From: Raffaelea ambrosiae
Taxonomy: Eukaryota > Ascomycota > Sordariomycetes > Ophiostomatales > Ophiostomataceae
Direction of reading: 5' to 3'
NCBI GenBank assembly: GCA_002778195.1
Contig: PCDI01000006.1
Span: forward strand, 1,431,950 to 1,495,949
Length of the DNA: 64,000 nt
Positions within the stretch are counted from its first letter, which is position 1; every line of letters begins with the position of its first letter. This document shows, one piece after another, positions 34,355 to 45,532 of this stretch. Made by a program: the position numbers and the translations under genes. Below the pieces are notes generated by a model. That model did no database searches. It was given only the letters and a program-made list of their open reading frames with translations, and was not told the origin of the DNA.

Positions 34355-36010
34355 TTACTCCGTCCGTGCCCGCAACTCCACCTCCAAGGCCCGCACCCGC
34401 TCCGCCAGACGCTCGTTCTGCCGCACCAGCCGCCCGGCCGCCCGCAGCTGCGTCTCGTACCGCCGCTCGAGGGCTGTCGCCTGGGTCCGTCCGTGGACCG
34501 AGCCATTCCCGCCGAGGACGACCACGGCGGGTGTGGACTCGAGCGCGCGGCCGGCCGGCTGGATGCCGGGGTGGGCCGACCACGCCGGGCAGACAAAGAG
34601 GGGGCCTTTGTCGGCGCCGACGCGGTAGAAGCGGGTGTTGACGTCGACGTGCACAAGGCCCGCGGGGGTGCCGCCGGCGGTGGTGCCCCCCGCGACCCCC
34701 CCCGCTCGCCAAGCGGCGTGCCGTTCCTCCTGCCCCTGCCCCGCCCGGTCCAGCAGCGCGTGCAGATACGACCACACGTCGTCGCCCGCGTTGGCCAGGA
34801 TCCAGCGGTCCTGGTCCCGGGGCACGCCCTGGCCGCCGCCCGGCCGGGCCACGCGCCCCGGCACGGAGGCCTCGCCAGACAGGGCGGTCAGCGCATGGCC
34901 GTAGGCGATCTCGAGCTCGTGCATGCGGCCGACGAGCTGCTGCGTGAAGATGAGCCACTGGCCGAGGAGAGAGTTCCGGGCCGGGAAGGCGGAGGCGTCT
35001 GCGGAGGCGGAGGCGGCGTCGGGCGCCCCCGGTTCCGCTTGCCCTCCGGCTTCGCCCGTCGGGAGCATCGACAGCAGTCCGCCGGTGGCGGCATACTCGT
35101 GGTCCAGGCGCTCGAGGCACATGTTGGCATGCATCAAGAGGTTGTGGTGGCTGGCATAGGGGCGGACGATGTCGCCGTCCTGGACCCGATCTAGGTAGTC
35201 TTCGTCTTCGTCTTCGTCTTCGTCCTCTTGCTCTTCGTCGGTGTCGCCGTCCGCCCCCCGCTCGTATGGCCCCGCGGCCCTTGCGCGGTACGTCTCCAGG
35301 GGACACCGGTAGGTTGTGCCGAGGACGTCGTGGCGGGCGTGGACCTCGTTGACGAGGTCGAACAGCGGCCGGTGGTGGTCCGGGTCGTCGGACGTGTACG
35401 GGGTGGTGAGGTCCTCGAGCCAGTCGAAGGGGTTGGACGTCAAGGGGTCGTGGGCGGCGAAGGGATGGAAAGAGGAGGCAGCACCCTTGCTGTTGTTGCC
35501 AGGCTTGCCCTTGCTGGCCTTGTTGTTGGCCTTGCTCTTGTGACTCTTCGTCTTGGCTTTCGTCTTCTTCTTTCCCGTCCACGGATCGGGATGCACCAGG
35601 CCCGGCACCGGCAGGGGCCCGGACGGATCAGCGCGAGGCATGTCGTCGGGGTCTATGTCAGCGGCCTTCATATCGTCATCGTCGTCGTCATCGCCGTGGT
35701 CGTGGTCGTCGTCGTGGTCGCCAAGGCCGTTGGCCCTTCCCCCGTCCACCTCGGTGGCCTCTCCGTGGTGCGGCTCCAGCATGGCAATCAGATAGCACAG
35801 TGACTGGGCGTGCTGCTTGAGGGCCAGCAGCGTCGGCGGGACGCCCGGGGTCGAGAGAAGGCCGCAGCTGACATGGCCCAGGAGCTCGAGCTCGTCGGGG
35901 GTGCAGCGCTGGGTGAAGCGGGAGAGGTGTGGGAGGGCGTAGTCGTGGCCGGGGAGGTAGCCGCGGCGGTGGATGTGAGGGTCGAAGCGGTGTTCGTAGG
36001 AGTGGGCCAT
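34355..36010 (-). CDS. hypothetical protein, acidic middle and C-terminal coiled coil
   Basis: Uninterrupted 551-residue frame; the ATG at 36010 is the first in frame (an earlier GTG is not used). I do not recognise the family. The N-terminus is ordered-looking (AHSYEHRFDPHIHRRGYLPG, then LSRFTQRCTPDELELLGHVS). Next come an Asp/His-rich stretch (~residues 90-115), a Lys-rich segment (KKKTKAKTKSHKSKANNKASKG), a DPFDWLEDLTTPYTSDD-type motif, and a run of Glu/Asp near residue 265 before YLDRVQDGD. The C-terminus has heptad-like leucines (ALERRYETQLRAAGRLVRQNERLAERV) suggesting a coiled coil. No signal peptide or TM helix is evident, so it is probably cytosolic or nuclear. GC-rich third positions and an ordered N-terminus support a real gene. 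Confidence 0.7.
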   Translation of the reverse strand: MAHSYEHRFDPHIHRRGYLPGHDYALPHLSRFTQRCTPDELELLGHVSCGLLSTPGVPPTLLALKQHAQSLCYLIAMLEPHHGEATEVDGGRANGLGDHDDDHDHGDDDDDDDMKAADIDPDDMPRADPSGPLPVPGLVHPDPWTGKKKTKAKTKSHKSKANNKASKGKPGNNSKGAASSFHPFAAHDPLTSNPFDWLEDLTTPYTSDDPDHHRPLFDLVNEVHARHDVLGTTYRCPLETYRARAAGPYERGADGDTDEEQEDEDEDEDEDYLDRVQDGDIVRPYASHHNLLMHANMCLERLDHEYAATGGLLSMLPTGEAGGQAEPGAPDAASASADASAFPARNSLLGQWLIFTQQLVGRMHELEIAYGHALTALSGEASVPGRVARPGGGQGVPRDQDRWILANAGDDVWSYLHALLDRAGQGQEERHAAWRAGGVAGGTTAGGTPAGLVHVDVNTRFYRVGADKGPLFVCPAWSAHPGIQPAGRALESTPAVVVLGGNGSVHGRTQATALERRYETQLRAAGRLVRQNERLAERVRALEVELRARTE

Positions 36011-39000
36011 GGTCCGGTAGCAAGAGGGTGTAGATGGAGGCTGTAGACTGACGTTCACGGGCAGAAGACTGGTGGTCGTAGACAGTTTACAAGTTCACGA
36101 GCCTCGTAGAGACGTTTGAATGTATTGCTTGCATCAGGTTCTATCAACTTGGAGGAGCTGTCTTTTACGAATTCCGCCGTTTTCTATACTATACGCCTTG
36201 CAAACTGGGAGAACTGGCAACAACTCTTCATGCGGACTGTTATCATCTTCCCTTTGTCTTCTCCAATATTGTTTGCGGCCGTTTGCTCCTCCTGTCGACA
36301 GGGGCAGTGTCCAACATGTCCAACATGCCCAGGGCTTCTTTGTCTTCGTCCCCTTCACTGCCCTTTGCGGACGACCAAGAGATGTTCTTCCCAGACAGCC
36401 ACCGTAGGATCAATGGACTCTAGCAGAGGCACGTGGTTGGGCTTGCAAGTAGTTCGCAACCTTCCTCGACAACGCAACGTCTCCCCGACTGTTTACATCG
36501 TGAGAATCGACCGTGGATGTGGATACACGTCCACGCACTGTTGATGTCACCGCGCAGGACCGTTCTCGGCATGTGCCCGGCAGATGAATCTCGGGGGCCC
36601 GCACTACCATACGAATAGCCGTCGCGTATGCGGCATACCGTGGTAGTGCATGGCGTAGTATATATTGGCTGCGTATACTGTATGCTTTCCTGTTTTTCAG
36701 TGTCATCTTTTTTTCTATTTCATTTTCTACGAGTACGTGTCCCAGCTCTGGAATGCGGCTCCTTGCGCGGATGGTTGCGATGGGCCAATTCGGGAAAGGA
36801 TCAGCACAGGTCGGACAAAGAGCGAAAGTGCCCTAAAGACCAAGAAAATAAAAAATCCGAAAAACTCTCTTTGGCATCACCGCTGCATGCGGACATAGGA
36901 GGGTGTACTGTCGTGTGGGCAAGCGGCAGTTAGTGGCACTTGGACTCTTTTACTGGTGTCACCACATTTGGCAGGTGGCCATTTTTGCCCGTCTTGGTGT
37001 CTGTGGCAGGTGGCCCGGGCCCAGGTGGCCATATTTGCCGGCTTGGATACATAGTAGTAAGATAGTTGCTTGCACTACGTATGTTACAGTTGGCCGGGGC
37101 CATTTTTGCCGGGTATACATAGTAGTAAGATAGTTACTTGCCCTACGTATGTTACAGCTGGCCGGCACGTTGGCGCCGGCAAATGGGAACTCAGCCTCCT
37201 CAGGCCAGCGGAGAAAACGAAGACAGTAACCCCGTAACTAGTTTTATGGTGGTATTAGAGGCTCTGCGACGTGGCGTTGGTCCAACTTTTTTGGTCGCCT
37301 CTGCCGCTGTAGCTTCGGATTCTTTTTCACCTTCTCTCGCCTTTTCCCTCACGTTTTATCCTTTCCGCCTTCGGCCGTGCTCCCCACCTCAGCCTGGGTG
37401 GTTTCCGTCTTGCATATGTGTGTACGGAGTAGATTGTACTATGTACATAGTAACTATCTCACTGCGAGAACGTATCCATATTTGCACTTTGTACACATTC
37501 TTTCTCTGTATGCATGGCTCGGTCCCTGGAGGACACTGTACATTCCGGTGTAAGACACCTCCCGTAGCGTTGCATTCACTGTATCCGTATCTGAATATCT
37601 TTGTCAGATCTTTGTTTCTTCGACTTGAGTAGCATGCGCCCTCCCTTCCAGGACGTCATCGTTGGCGAGGCCAGGGACAAGCAATTTTACACGGTAACCA
37701 TATCGTCACTTGCGTCGATCCCCTCGCTGAGACCGCTGATCGAGATTGGTTGCCCTTCCCACCAGGGGAACACTGCAGAAAAGAAGGAAAAAGAAAGAAA
37801 CCATAGGAGAAACAGCTAAAGAACAGAACCAAAAGAAAAGACCCGGCACCGGACACACAAGCCACTGCACGTAGCCGTGACTCGGTGTAGGCTAGTCGAG
37901 TCTCCATGGCCCCCATCGGTTCCTGAAGACACATGCTCGTACATAGTACAACAGTGGTGTCCAGTCCAGTGCACATTTCCCTGTATTGGCGCCATCATCT
38001 CGGCCTTTGGAAAGAAGACATACGCGTCTCCCTCCACTCCCGGCCCTATATTGGCTTGCCTGGGCTTTAGCGTCTCTGGACGACTCGTTGGGCTTGGAGA
38101 CGCTCGACACCATCCGGGCGCGGATCTCACTGGCTGCCGCGGCCCTCTGTCAGCATTCCTTGGGAGGCCTGTTGGAGTAAATCGTATTATGGGAATGTAG
38201 AAACAGTGGAATGCATCGTATCTTCCCAGGCGGTTGTGGCAGGTGATTCTTCTTCCCAACAGGGTCCAACAAGGCACGCCTTGGGGATTTCGCGAAAAAG
38301 CTTGGCTCTTCGGTCGTTCGTTCACCCCGAGTGCAACGCAAGTCAGCTGTGGTGGCTGTCTGGGGGCTGTCTGGAGGTGGGTTTCTGCAGCCACTGTATC
38401 TTCAGAAGGGGAGAGAGCCTGCGTTTACGAGTCTGGGCCTTGGGCCATTCCCTGATTCCAACCTCCTTGCCGTGTAATATCCGACGTGCTATATGGTATA
38501 TCCACCCCCTTGTGGCTTCTGGTAATAGAATGATGCCAGCGAGGGGTCGATACGTTTCGAAGATGCATAGACCGGTGATCAGAGGGAGAGGGGGCCTGCA
38601 ACGAGTGCCCGTGAGAGCCTGGAAGACTGTTTTGTGGAAGGATTTCTGCACGATGGCTGCACCCTGAGAGAGGGACAAAGAACTAACTACTATGTACAAG
38701 CACTGCAGATTTCTCGCGCGCAGAATGAGCAGCTAATACCTCTCCTAACCAGAGGTTCCCGGTAATTTGCATGGTTTATCGTGGACCCACCCCTGGGCTG
38801 CACCCCACTAGGCTAGCTCGCACAGCCAATCATGGCCCTGCGCAAAGCATTGTGCCCCACTCCAGGCGCAATTTGGCTGCTGCTGCTACTGCGCTCATCA
38901 GCTGAGTTGGACCAGGGGGGGTGTGCCCGTAGGATCATTTCGTCATAGGTGTGGAAGGACTATCTTTTTTTTTTTTGCTGGCCAAATTTGGTTTCCTCTT

Positions 39001-40357
39001 TGGGCCCTTCTTTTTTGGTCCTTTCCCTCCACCGTCCTACACCGTCGCCCTCCTTCCCACTATCATGTAGACGGGCTGCTCTGCAGAAGCGTTGTCTGGT
39101 CATTGAGCGGATGGAGTTACGAGCAGACAGAACGACATGGGCTCTCGTCCTCTTGTCGCGTGTTGCTACTTTGTAGTATTGCTCGTAGCCCGTGTCAGTC
39201 GAGGTCTCTCGCGCAATTGCCCGAACAGGATGGAATGACGTTGAAACGCGCTGGTCGCGCCTTCCCTGCTCCTATGCCAAGACATCCGGGCGTCCTCTGG
39301 GCAAGCTCGTGCAGAAGGCACAGAAGACGACCCCGTACGAGCAAGTGGCATGCTTGCACACGATACTACGAGTGCTGAACGTGTGCATCTTACTCCTACA
39401 CCGTAGAATCTCGCCAGCTCTTCTTTACTCAGGGATCCTTGGCCCTCATCCGGTCTCCAGATGAGCAAGGGGCGACGGGTGTAAGAGACACTTGCGCCTC
39501 ATACACTGCAGCACGCCTGCCCATGCAGCTACTTCGACGCTAAGGTCACAGGTGACCACAAGTGCTGGGCTTGGGAAGGTGCGAGGGGGGTGGCCCAGGG
39601 AGCTGAACGCTCTTGCCGTGGGCAGAGTAGCGCCGGCGATCGCTCTTGCCGTCCGTTTCTCCCACAACGAGCGGACAAAGTGGGCCTGCGTGTGCGCGTC
39701 TCCCAGCTCTCGAGTCGCCGATCCCAAACAGCAAAATCCCCCAAATCGTCACCACTTTTTTTTCCCATGCCCAATCCACCACAGCATCGCCTTGCAACCC
39801 CAGAAACGAGACGACAACGCGGCCGGCTGTGTCTTGGCCAACCTCTGCACAGTAGCACTGTCTGGTCTTGTTTCTGGCCCTGCTCCCGTCGTTTCTCACG
39901 TCCCACAGCAGCCATACGCAGCAGCATTCCCGTCACGGCTGGCCAGCCATCATTGGACCCTTCTTTTAGACCCTCTTCGACTGGGACCCTCTTCCTTGGT
40001 TAATTTTTTGGGGCTTTCTTTTTTTTTTTTTTCTTGCTTTGCATGCTGGCCTCCGGCTCTAATCTCCCACACACTTATTTATGCCATTCCCATCTCCTCT
40101 TTATCCCCCCCCTGCCCCCCTCAGCCGAGTCGTTTATCTCTTCTGCGCGTCCCACGGCAGATAACCGTTCCTTTTACGACACCACCGAATTTCCGTCTTA
40201 ACATCGACATTGGCCCCGTCACTGTGTCGACTCCTTGGCCATCTCACGATCTTTCCGGCCCATCGCAGAGGACAGACGCCGCCCTGCTCCTGGCCCAGCG
40301 CCGTCGCCACCCCGTTCTTGTCTGTCCAGGCAGTAACCTGGTCCCCCGACCGCGAGT
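36011..40357. other. 4.3 kb divergent intergenic region
   Basis: Separates the start of the 551-aa hypothetical gene (-) from the start of the channel gene (+). It holds a 68-bp tandem duplication (37030-37165), a perfect 16-bp palindrome TACTATGTACATAGTA (37437-37452) and further TACATAGTA/TACTATGTA words (37940-37948, 38688-38697). The last ~400 bp before 40358 are CT-rich, as in many fungal promoters. Open frames here are short and unconserved. Confidence 0.6.
37030..37165. repeat. 68-bp tandem duplication
   Basis: Copy cores at 37047-37097 and 37115-37165 are 51 bp long with only three mismatches; period 68 bp. Each copy starts with ATACATAGTAGTAAGATAGT and ends CAG(T/C)TGGCCGG. The linking GGCCATTTTTGCCGG motif also occurs just before the first copy (36975-36990), suggesting an older third unit. 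Confidence 0.9.
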
Positions 40358-43300
40358 ATGTCTTCGACGACAACTTCGTCGTCCTCGATCCAGGGTGAGT
40401 TGGGCTGTTTTGCTGTCTCCAGCACCTGTGCCTTCCCTCGTTTCCCTCGCCTGTGCCCCTGCTAACACCACCAGGTCTGTACCTGACCCTGGCGCCCGTG
40501 GCTGTCACTGCCGGTATCTACTTCATCATCTTCCTGGTCCTGCGTCGCAGCCAGCGCCGGTACTATGCGCCGCGCACGTACCTGGGCAGTCTCAATGAGA
40601 AGTGAGTCTTGCACGATGTTCTTGCTCCCGACTCGGGTCTCTGCGCATTCGTTTCTGTTGCTAACGCGTCTTTGCAGCTTGCGCACGCCCGCACTGCCCA
40701 GCGGCTTGTTCAACTGGTTCGGCAGCTTCTGGAAGATCCCCGACACGTATCCCCTGCAGCACCAGTCGCTGGACGCCTACCTCTTCCTGCGCTACATGAA
40801 GCTCACGGTCGTCCTCACGTTTGTGGGCTGCTGCATCACGTGGCCCGTCCTCTTCCCCGTCAATGCCACCGGCGGCGGCGGCCAGAAGCAGCTCGACATC
40901 CTGGCCTTCGCCAACGTCGACAGCAGCACCTTCAAGAAGCGCTACCGCTACTTCGCGCACCTGTTCATCTCCTGGATCTACTTTGGCTTCCTGATGTACA
41001 TGATCTTCCGCGAGTGCGTGTACTACATCAACCTGCGCCAGGCCTTCCTGCTGAGCCCCTTCTACTCCCAGCGCCTGTCCTCGCGCACCGTGCTCTTCAC
41101 CGCCGTGCCCGAGCCGCTGCGCGACGAGCGCCGCCTGCGCAAGATCTTCGGGCCGTCGGTCAAGCGCGTCTGGATCTACCGCGACAGCGACGCGCTGGAC
41201 GAGGAGGTCGAGGAGCGCGACAAGGCCGCGTACCGGCTGGAGAGCGCCGAGGTCGACCTGATCAAGAAGGCCAACAAGGAGCGCGCCAAGGCCATCAAGA
41301 ACGGCGCCAGCGCCGACGATAAGCCGGGCGTGGGCCCGCTCGCCGACGAGGACTCTGGCTCGCTCGCGTCTCGCTGGCTGCCGCGCAAGAAGCGGCCCAG
41401 CCACCGCCTGGGCAAGTTTGGTCTCTACGGCGAGAAGGTCGACTCCATCGACTGGGCCCGCAAGGAGCTCGCGCGCCTCAACCCCAAGATCGAGGCCGAC
41501 CAGGCCGAGTACCGTGCCGGCAAGACCAAGGCCCAGCCCGCCGTCTTCGTCGAGTTTGCCACCCAGGCCGAGGCCGAGCGCGTTGCCCAGACCGTCGCCC
41601 ACCACGAGGGCCTGCACATGCATCGCTACATTGGCATCACCCCCTCGGACGTCGTCTGGTCCTCGCTCAAGGTCTCCTGGTGGCAGCTGGTTGTCCGCCG
41701 CTACGTTGTCATCGCTTTCATTGCGGCCATGATCATCTTCTGGGCCATTCCCGTCGCTGTTGTTGGTGTCATCAGCAACGTCAATTATCTGGAGACCATC
41801 TCCTTCCTGGAGTGGCTGAAGAAGGTGCCCACCATCATCATGGGCTTCATCACCGGCCTGCTGCCCTCGGTTGCTCTGTCCATCCTCATGTCTTTTGTGC
41901 CCATCATTATGCGCTGTAAGTGTTCCCAGACAAGAACGAGACAAGCAGAAAAGAAGGAGAGAAGAAGGAGACAAAGGAGAAAAGAAAGAGAGGAGAAGGA
42001 GAAAAAATGGAGAAAAGAACGAAAAGCAAACTCAACCCAGACTAACCGTACCTTTCCAGTGTGTGCCAAACTCGCCGGCGAGCCCTCCTACTCCCGCATC
42101 GAGCTCTTCACCCAGAACGCCTACTTCTGCTTCCAGGTCATCCAGGTCTTCCTGGTCACAACCGTCACCTCGTCCGCTTCGGCTGTCGGTGCCCAGATCA
42201 AGGACGACCCGGGGAGCGTGACCACTCTTTTGGCCGAGAACCTGCCCAAAGCCTCCAACTTCTACATGTCCTACTTTATCGTCCAGGGTATCTCCGTATC
42301 CGCCGGCGTCATTTCCCAGGTCGTCGGCTTTGCCATCTTCACTATTCTCTACAAGTACTTCGCCGGCACCCCACGCTCCTTGTACACCAAGTGGACCAGC
42401 CTCAGCGCCATCTCCTGGGGCAGCACGCTGCCAGTGTATACCAACATTGCCGTTATTGGTAGGCTTTTCCGCCGTTGCTCTTCTTTTTGCTCTGCCCATT
42501 CCCGGGCCATTCTGTCCGCGTACTAACTGCTGTACAGCCATCACCTACTCGTGCATTGCACCTCTGGCTCTTGGCTGGGCCTGCCTGGGCATGGCCCTGT
42601 TCTACTTTGCCTGGCGCTACAATGTTCTCTTCGTCACCGACACGGCCATCGACACCCGCGGCCTGATCTACCCCCGCGCCTTGAAGCAGCTTTTCACCGG
42701 CATCTACCTGGCCGAGGTGTGCATGATCGGTCTCTTCTCCGTGGCCGTGGCCCCCATCCACATTGCCCTGCAAGTCGTCTTCCTCGTCTTCACCATTCTC
42801 TTCCACATCAGCCTCAACACGGCACTGGACCCGCTCCTCTACAACTTGCCCCAGAGTCTTATGTCTGAAGAGCAGTACCGCCAGGGTACGGGTCTGGGTG
42901 ACGTCGAGGCAGGCCATGCTACGAACGGCGCGAACGCGGCCGATGCTGCAGCTACCGGTGGTGTGGTGACCAAGAACAGCACTGCCGAGAGCAGCGCTGC
43001 GACCAACTTTGTGAATGAGAAGTCGGCGGTTCCGCTTGACGACCAGTACCACACGGGCGCAACGGAAGCGGCACCGCAAAAGAGCAACTTCTTCTCGCGC
43101 TTCCTGAAGCCCTGGATCTTTGCCAACTACGAATCCCAGCGCCAGCTGGTGCCCGCGTACGCCAACAACATCAACTACAAGGCGATGTACACGGACGAGG
43201 TCGAACGCGAGGCATACGAACCGCCATCCGTCGGTGCTGACCCGCCGCTTCTGTGGATCTGCGAGGACCCGGCTGGTGTTTCGAAGCAGGAGATTGCCCA

Positions 43301-43418
43301 CAGCGAACCCATCAACCCCATCACGGACGAGGGCTGCCAGCTTACCGAGGAGGGCAAGTTGGAGTGGGATCGCGAGGGAACTCGGCCGCCTGTGTGGTCG
43401 GAGAAGGTTCTGTACTGA
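40358..43418 (+). CDS. CSC1/RSN1/PHM7-family stress-gated cation channel (OSCA/TMEM63 type)
   Basis: Five exons, 40358-40394, 40475-40601, 40678-41915, 42060-42458 and 42538-43418, give 893 residues; introns have GTGAGT/GTAAGT/GTAGGC donors and CTAAC branch sites. The N-terminal RSN1_TM region has a first helix (APVAVTAGIYFIIFLVL), LPSGLFNWFGSFWKIPD and LDAYLFLRYMK. A cytosolic PHM7-type loop follows (SSRTVLFTAVPEPLRDERRL ... FGPSVKRVWI) with a charged insert. The pore region starts at SLKVSWWQLVVRRYVV and runs through GFITGLLPSVALSILMSFVP and NIAVIAITYSCIAPLALGW. The tail (FANYESQR ... PLLWICEDPAGVSKQEI ... RPPVWSEKVLY) matches the PHM7_ext C-terminal domain. These plasma-membrane proteins open on hyperosmotic or mechanical stress. 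I cannot say which paralogue this is. A possible poly(A) signal AATAAA is at 43789-43794. Confidence 0.93.
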
Positions 43419-43933
43419 TGGCGAGGTAGTTTCTGGCTAGGCTTTGTTGACGTACAAGCCGCCCACTCTTGATTATGCCCACTTTTTAATTCCTTTAATC
43501 CTTCCGTTTTGAATCGTTTCTTGTTTTGTTTTGCTTTTTTTGGTTATCCCTTTTCACCGTTCTTTCTGTGCATGATTTTGTTATACCGTCTTACCTCTCC
43601 TTTGTTGGCGAACTCGGATTTCGCGCTTGTAAGGGTTGGGCGTTTTTTTTATACATTCAAAAAAAAGAACACGAGTGCAAGGGAAGGAGAGGAAACGGTT
43701 ATTGGATGGTAGGAAAGCGTAGAAGAGACGCAAAAGATATCCCCTGTCGAGACTTTGTTCGGGTCGCTGTAGTTAGTTTTAGGATACAAATAAAACATTT
43801 CTAGATTCATTCGTTGAAAGGTTTTCTGAGTGATTCAGTATATATATAGTTAAGTAGGTGTGCACAATGGCCCATCCAGCTGTCATTATGTACGTTGGGT
43901 ATCAATTGCTCCTCTCTTTGTATGTACCGTCTT
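43419..43933. other. intergenic region between convergent genes
   Basis: 515 bp between the stop codons of the channel gene and PPT2. T-rich on the + strand after 43500, with AATAAA at 43789-43794. Nothing else was recognised. Confidence 0.7.
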
Positions 43934-45000
43934 TCACCTATCCTCGAAGCCGATACACACGGCCGTGGCATACTCTCCGTCGTGGCTGATGCTCAGCCGA
44001 GCCTCTTGGTCGTAGGCCTGTGTTGTTGTTGTCGTCGTCGGCGTCGGCGTCACGTGACTACACCCATGTTGCCCTGGCTCTTGCTCTTCTCCCTCCACGT
44101 TTTTTTCCCTCGTGCTGTCTGCCCCCTCCTCCCCGACTCGGATCATCGCCACGGGCGGGCCGCTGCCGTTGTCCTTGTCGTCGCGAGCGCGCACAATGCG
44201 CACGCTGTGGAAGCTCAGGTCGAGGTGCGGATGGGCCTTGATGGCGGCTTCTTTGGCGGCGAATCTGGGAGAGAGAAGTGGTTAGGGCAAGAACGAAATG
44301 GACGAGGATGATCAAGACGAAGAAAAAAAAAAAAAAACACGCACCTCCCGGCCAGAAACTGGGCAGCCTTCCACAGCAGCGGATCACGGCAACGGCGCGC
44401 GGTGTCGGCGCCGTGGTCGCCCTTGGTTCGGGAGACCACCACCAGCTCCTCCTCCTCCTCCTCCTCCCTTGGGGCGCCGACGGACCGCCCGGCCAGAATC
44501 CATGCCAGGATCTGCGAGGCGGTCGCGTTCGACGGGAGAGCTTCGTCTCGCGTAGGCACGTCGGGGGGGCGCTCGTCGGGAGTCAAGATGCGGCGAACAA
44601 AACGGGCCGCCTGGGAGGGGGAGGAGAAGGAGGACGACGACGACGATGGGGATGTCTTCGATTGCCGTCCGCCATGCATCGTCGCTGGTCCCTGGAGCAG
44701 TCGATAGATCCGCCCGACGTGGCAAATGTCTGTGCCCACGTGGAGGTGCGGGAGCGGGAAGCGGCGCACGGGGCGGGAACCGTTGGGGGTAGCGGCAGCA
44801 GCGGCGGAAGAATACGATGACGTGAGGGACGAGGCCGGGGTGGTGTTGGTCGTCTTGGTCTGGAATCTGCGCGAGACAGCAGCCACGCTGTTTAGGGCTG
44901 CGCGCGCAGCAGCAGAGGAGGCGGCGCCGACGACGCCGACGACGCCGCCGCCATGCCGGGAGGCAGACGAGGACAGTGTTGGCAAGAGCGGCGGCGCCAT
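43934..45000 (-). CDS. PPT2: mitochondrial holo-[acyl-carrier-protein] synthase (4'-phosphopantetheinyl transferase)
   Basis: Two exons, 45000-44345 and 44264-43934, encode 328 residues; the intron (GTGCGT donor, CCCAG acceptor) interrupts the conserved GR|FAAKEA motif in phase 2. The N-terminus is Ser/Ala/Arg-rich and low in acidic residues, as expected for a mitochondrial presequence. AcpS-type motifs are LHVGTDICHVGRIYRLL (Mg-binding Asp), ARFVRRILTPDE, WKAAQFLAGRFAAKEAAIKAHPH (catalytic Glu/Lys region) and, near the end, EARLSISHDGEYATAVCIG. The enzyme moves phosphopantetheine from CoA to the acyl carrier protein of mitochondrial type II fatty-acid synthesis, needed for lipoate formation. 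Low-complexity Ser/Glu inserts separate the motifs and make it longer than yeast Ppt2. It lies head-to-tail with the DUF1774 gene, 532 bp apart. Confidence 0.9.
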
Positions 45001-45532
45001 TGGGGGCAGGCCATGATCGAGAGAGAGAGGGAAGGTGTGCGAGCACGAGTGGGTGACTCGGAAGGAGGAGAAGCGAGCAGGTCGTTGGAGGAGGAGAGAG
45101 CAGGTCGTTGGGTTTCAAAAAAAAAGAAAAAAAAAAGAAATCAATCAATTCGCGATAAGCTGATAAGGCCACCCCCGCCCCCCCGTTACGTCACTATGGT
45201 AAGTGTGCAGGTATCTTGGTTATAGTTGTAACAACGGCAACAAAAAAAAAAAAAAAACGCCTGGCTATCCCCAAGCCTCGTGGCAGCATGGCCACTCCGA
45301 GTTCCGTTTTCGTTCTTCGTTCTCAGTTTTCTCTCCTTTTTTCCTCCCAAAATCGGTTTGCGATTTGGTCCCATTTCCATCCCATGCCATCCCATTCCCA
45401 CGCAATTCCTATCATTTCATCCATGATCCATGATCACCTGTGATCCAGACCAACCAGTGATCATGCTGTATTGTATCATACTATGCTATTGTCCTTGGTA
45501 GAGAGACCAGTGCGTGGAGACCCTCTCCTGGC
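45001..45532. other. intergenic region (PPT2 promoter / DUF1774 3' end)
   Basis: 532 bp between two minus-strand genes. Contains A-runs near 45115-45140 and 45241-45256. No other feature was seen. Confidence 0.65.

Noticed and set aside
39492..40598. 368-codon + strand frame upstream of the channel gene
   Set aside because: Runs through the channel gene's first exon and first intron in another frame and shows no recognisable domain; it is promoter or UTR sequence.
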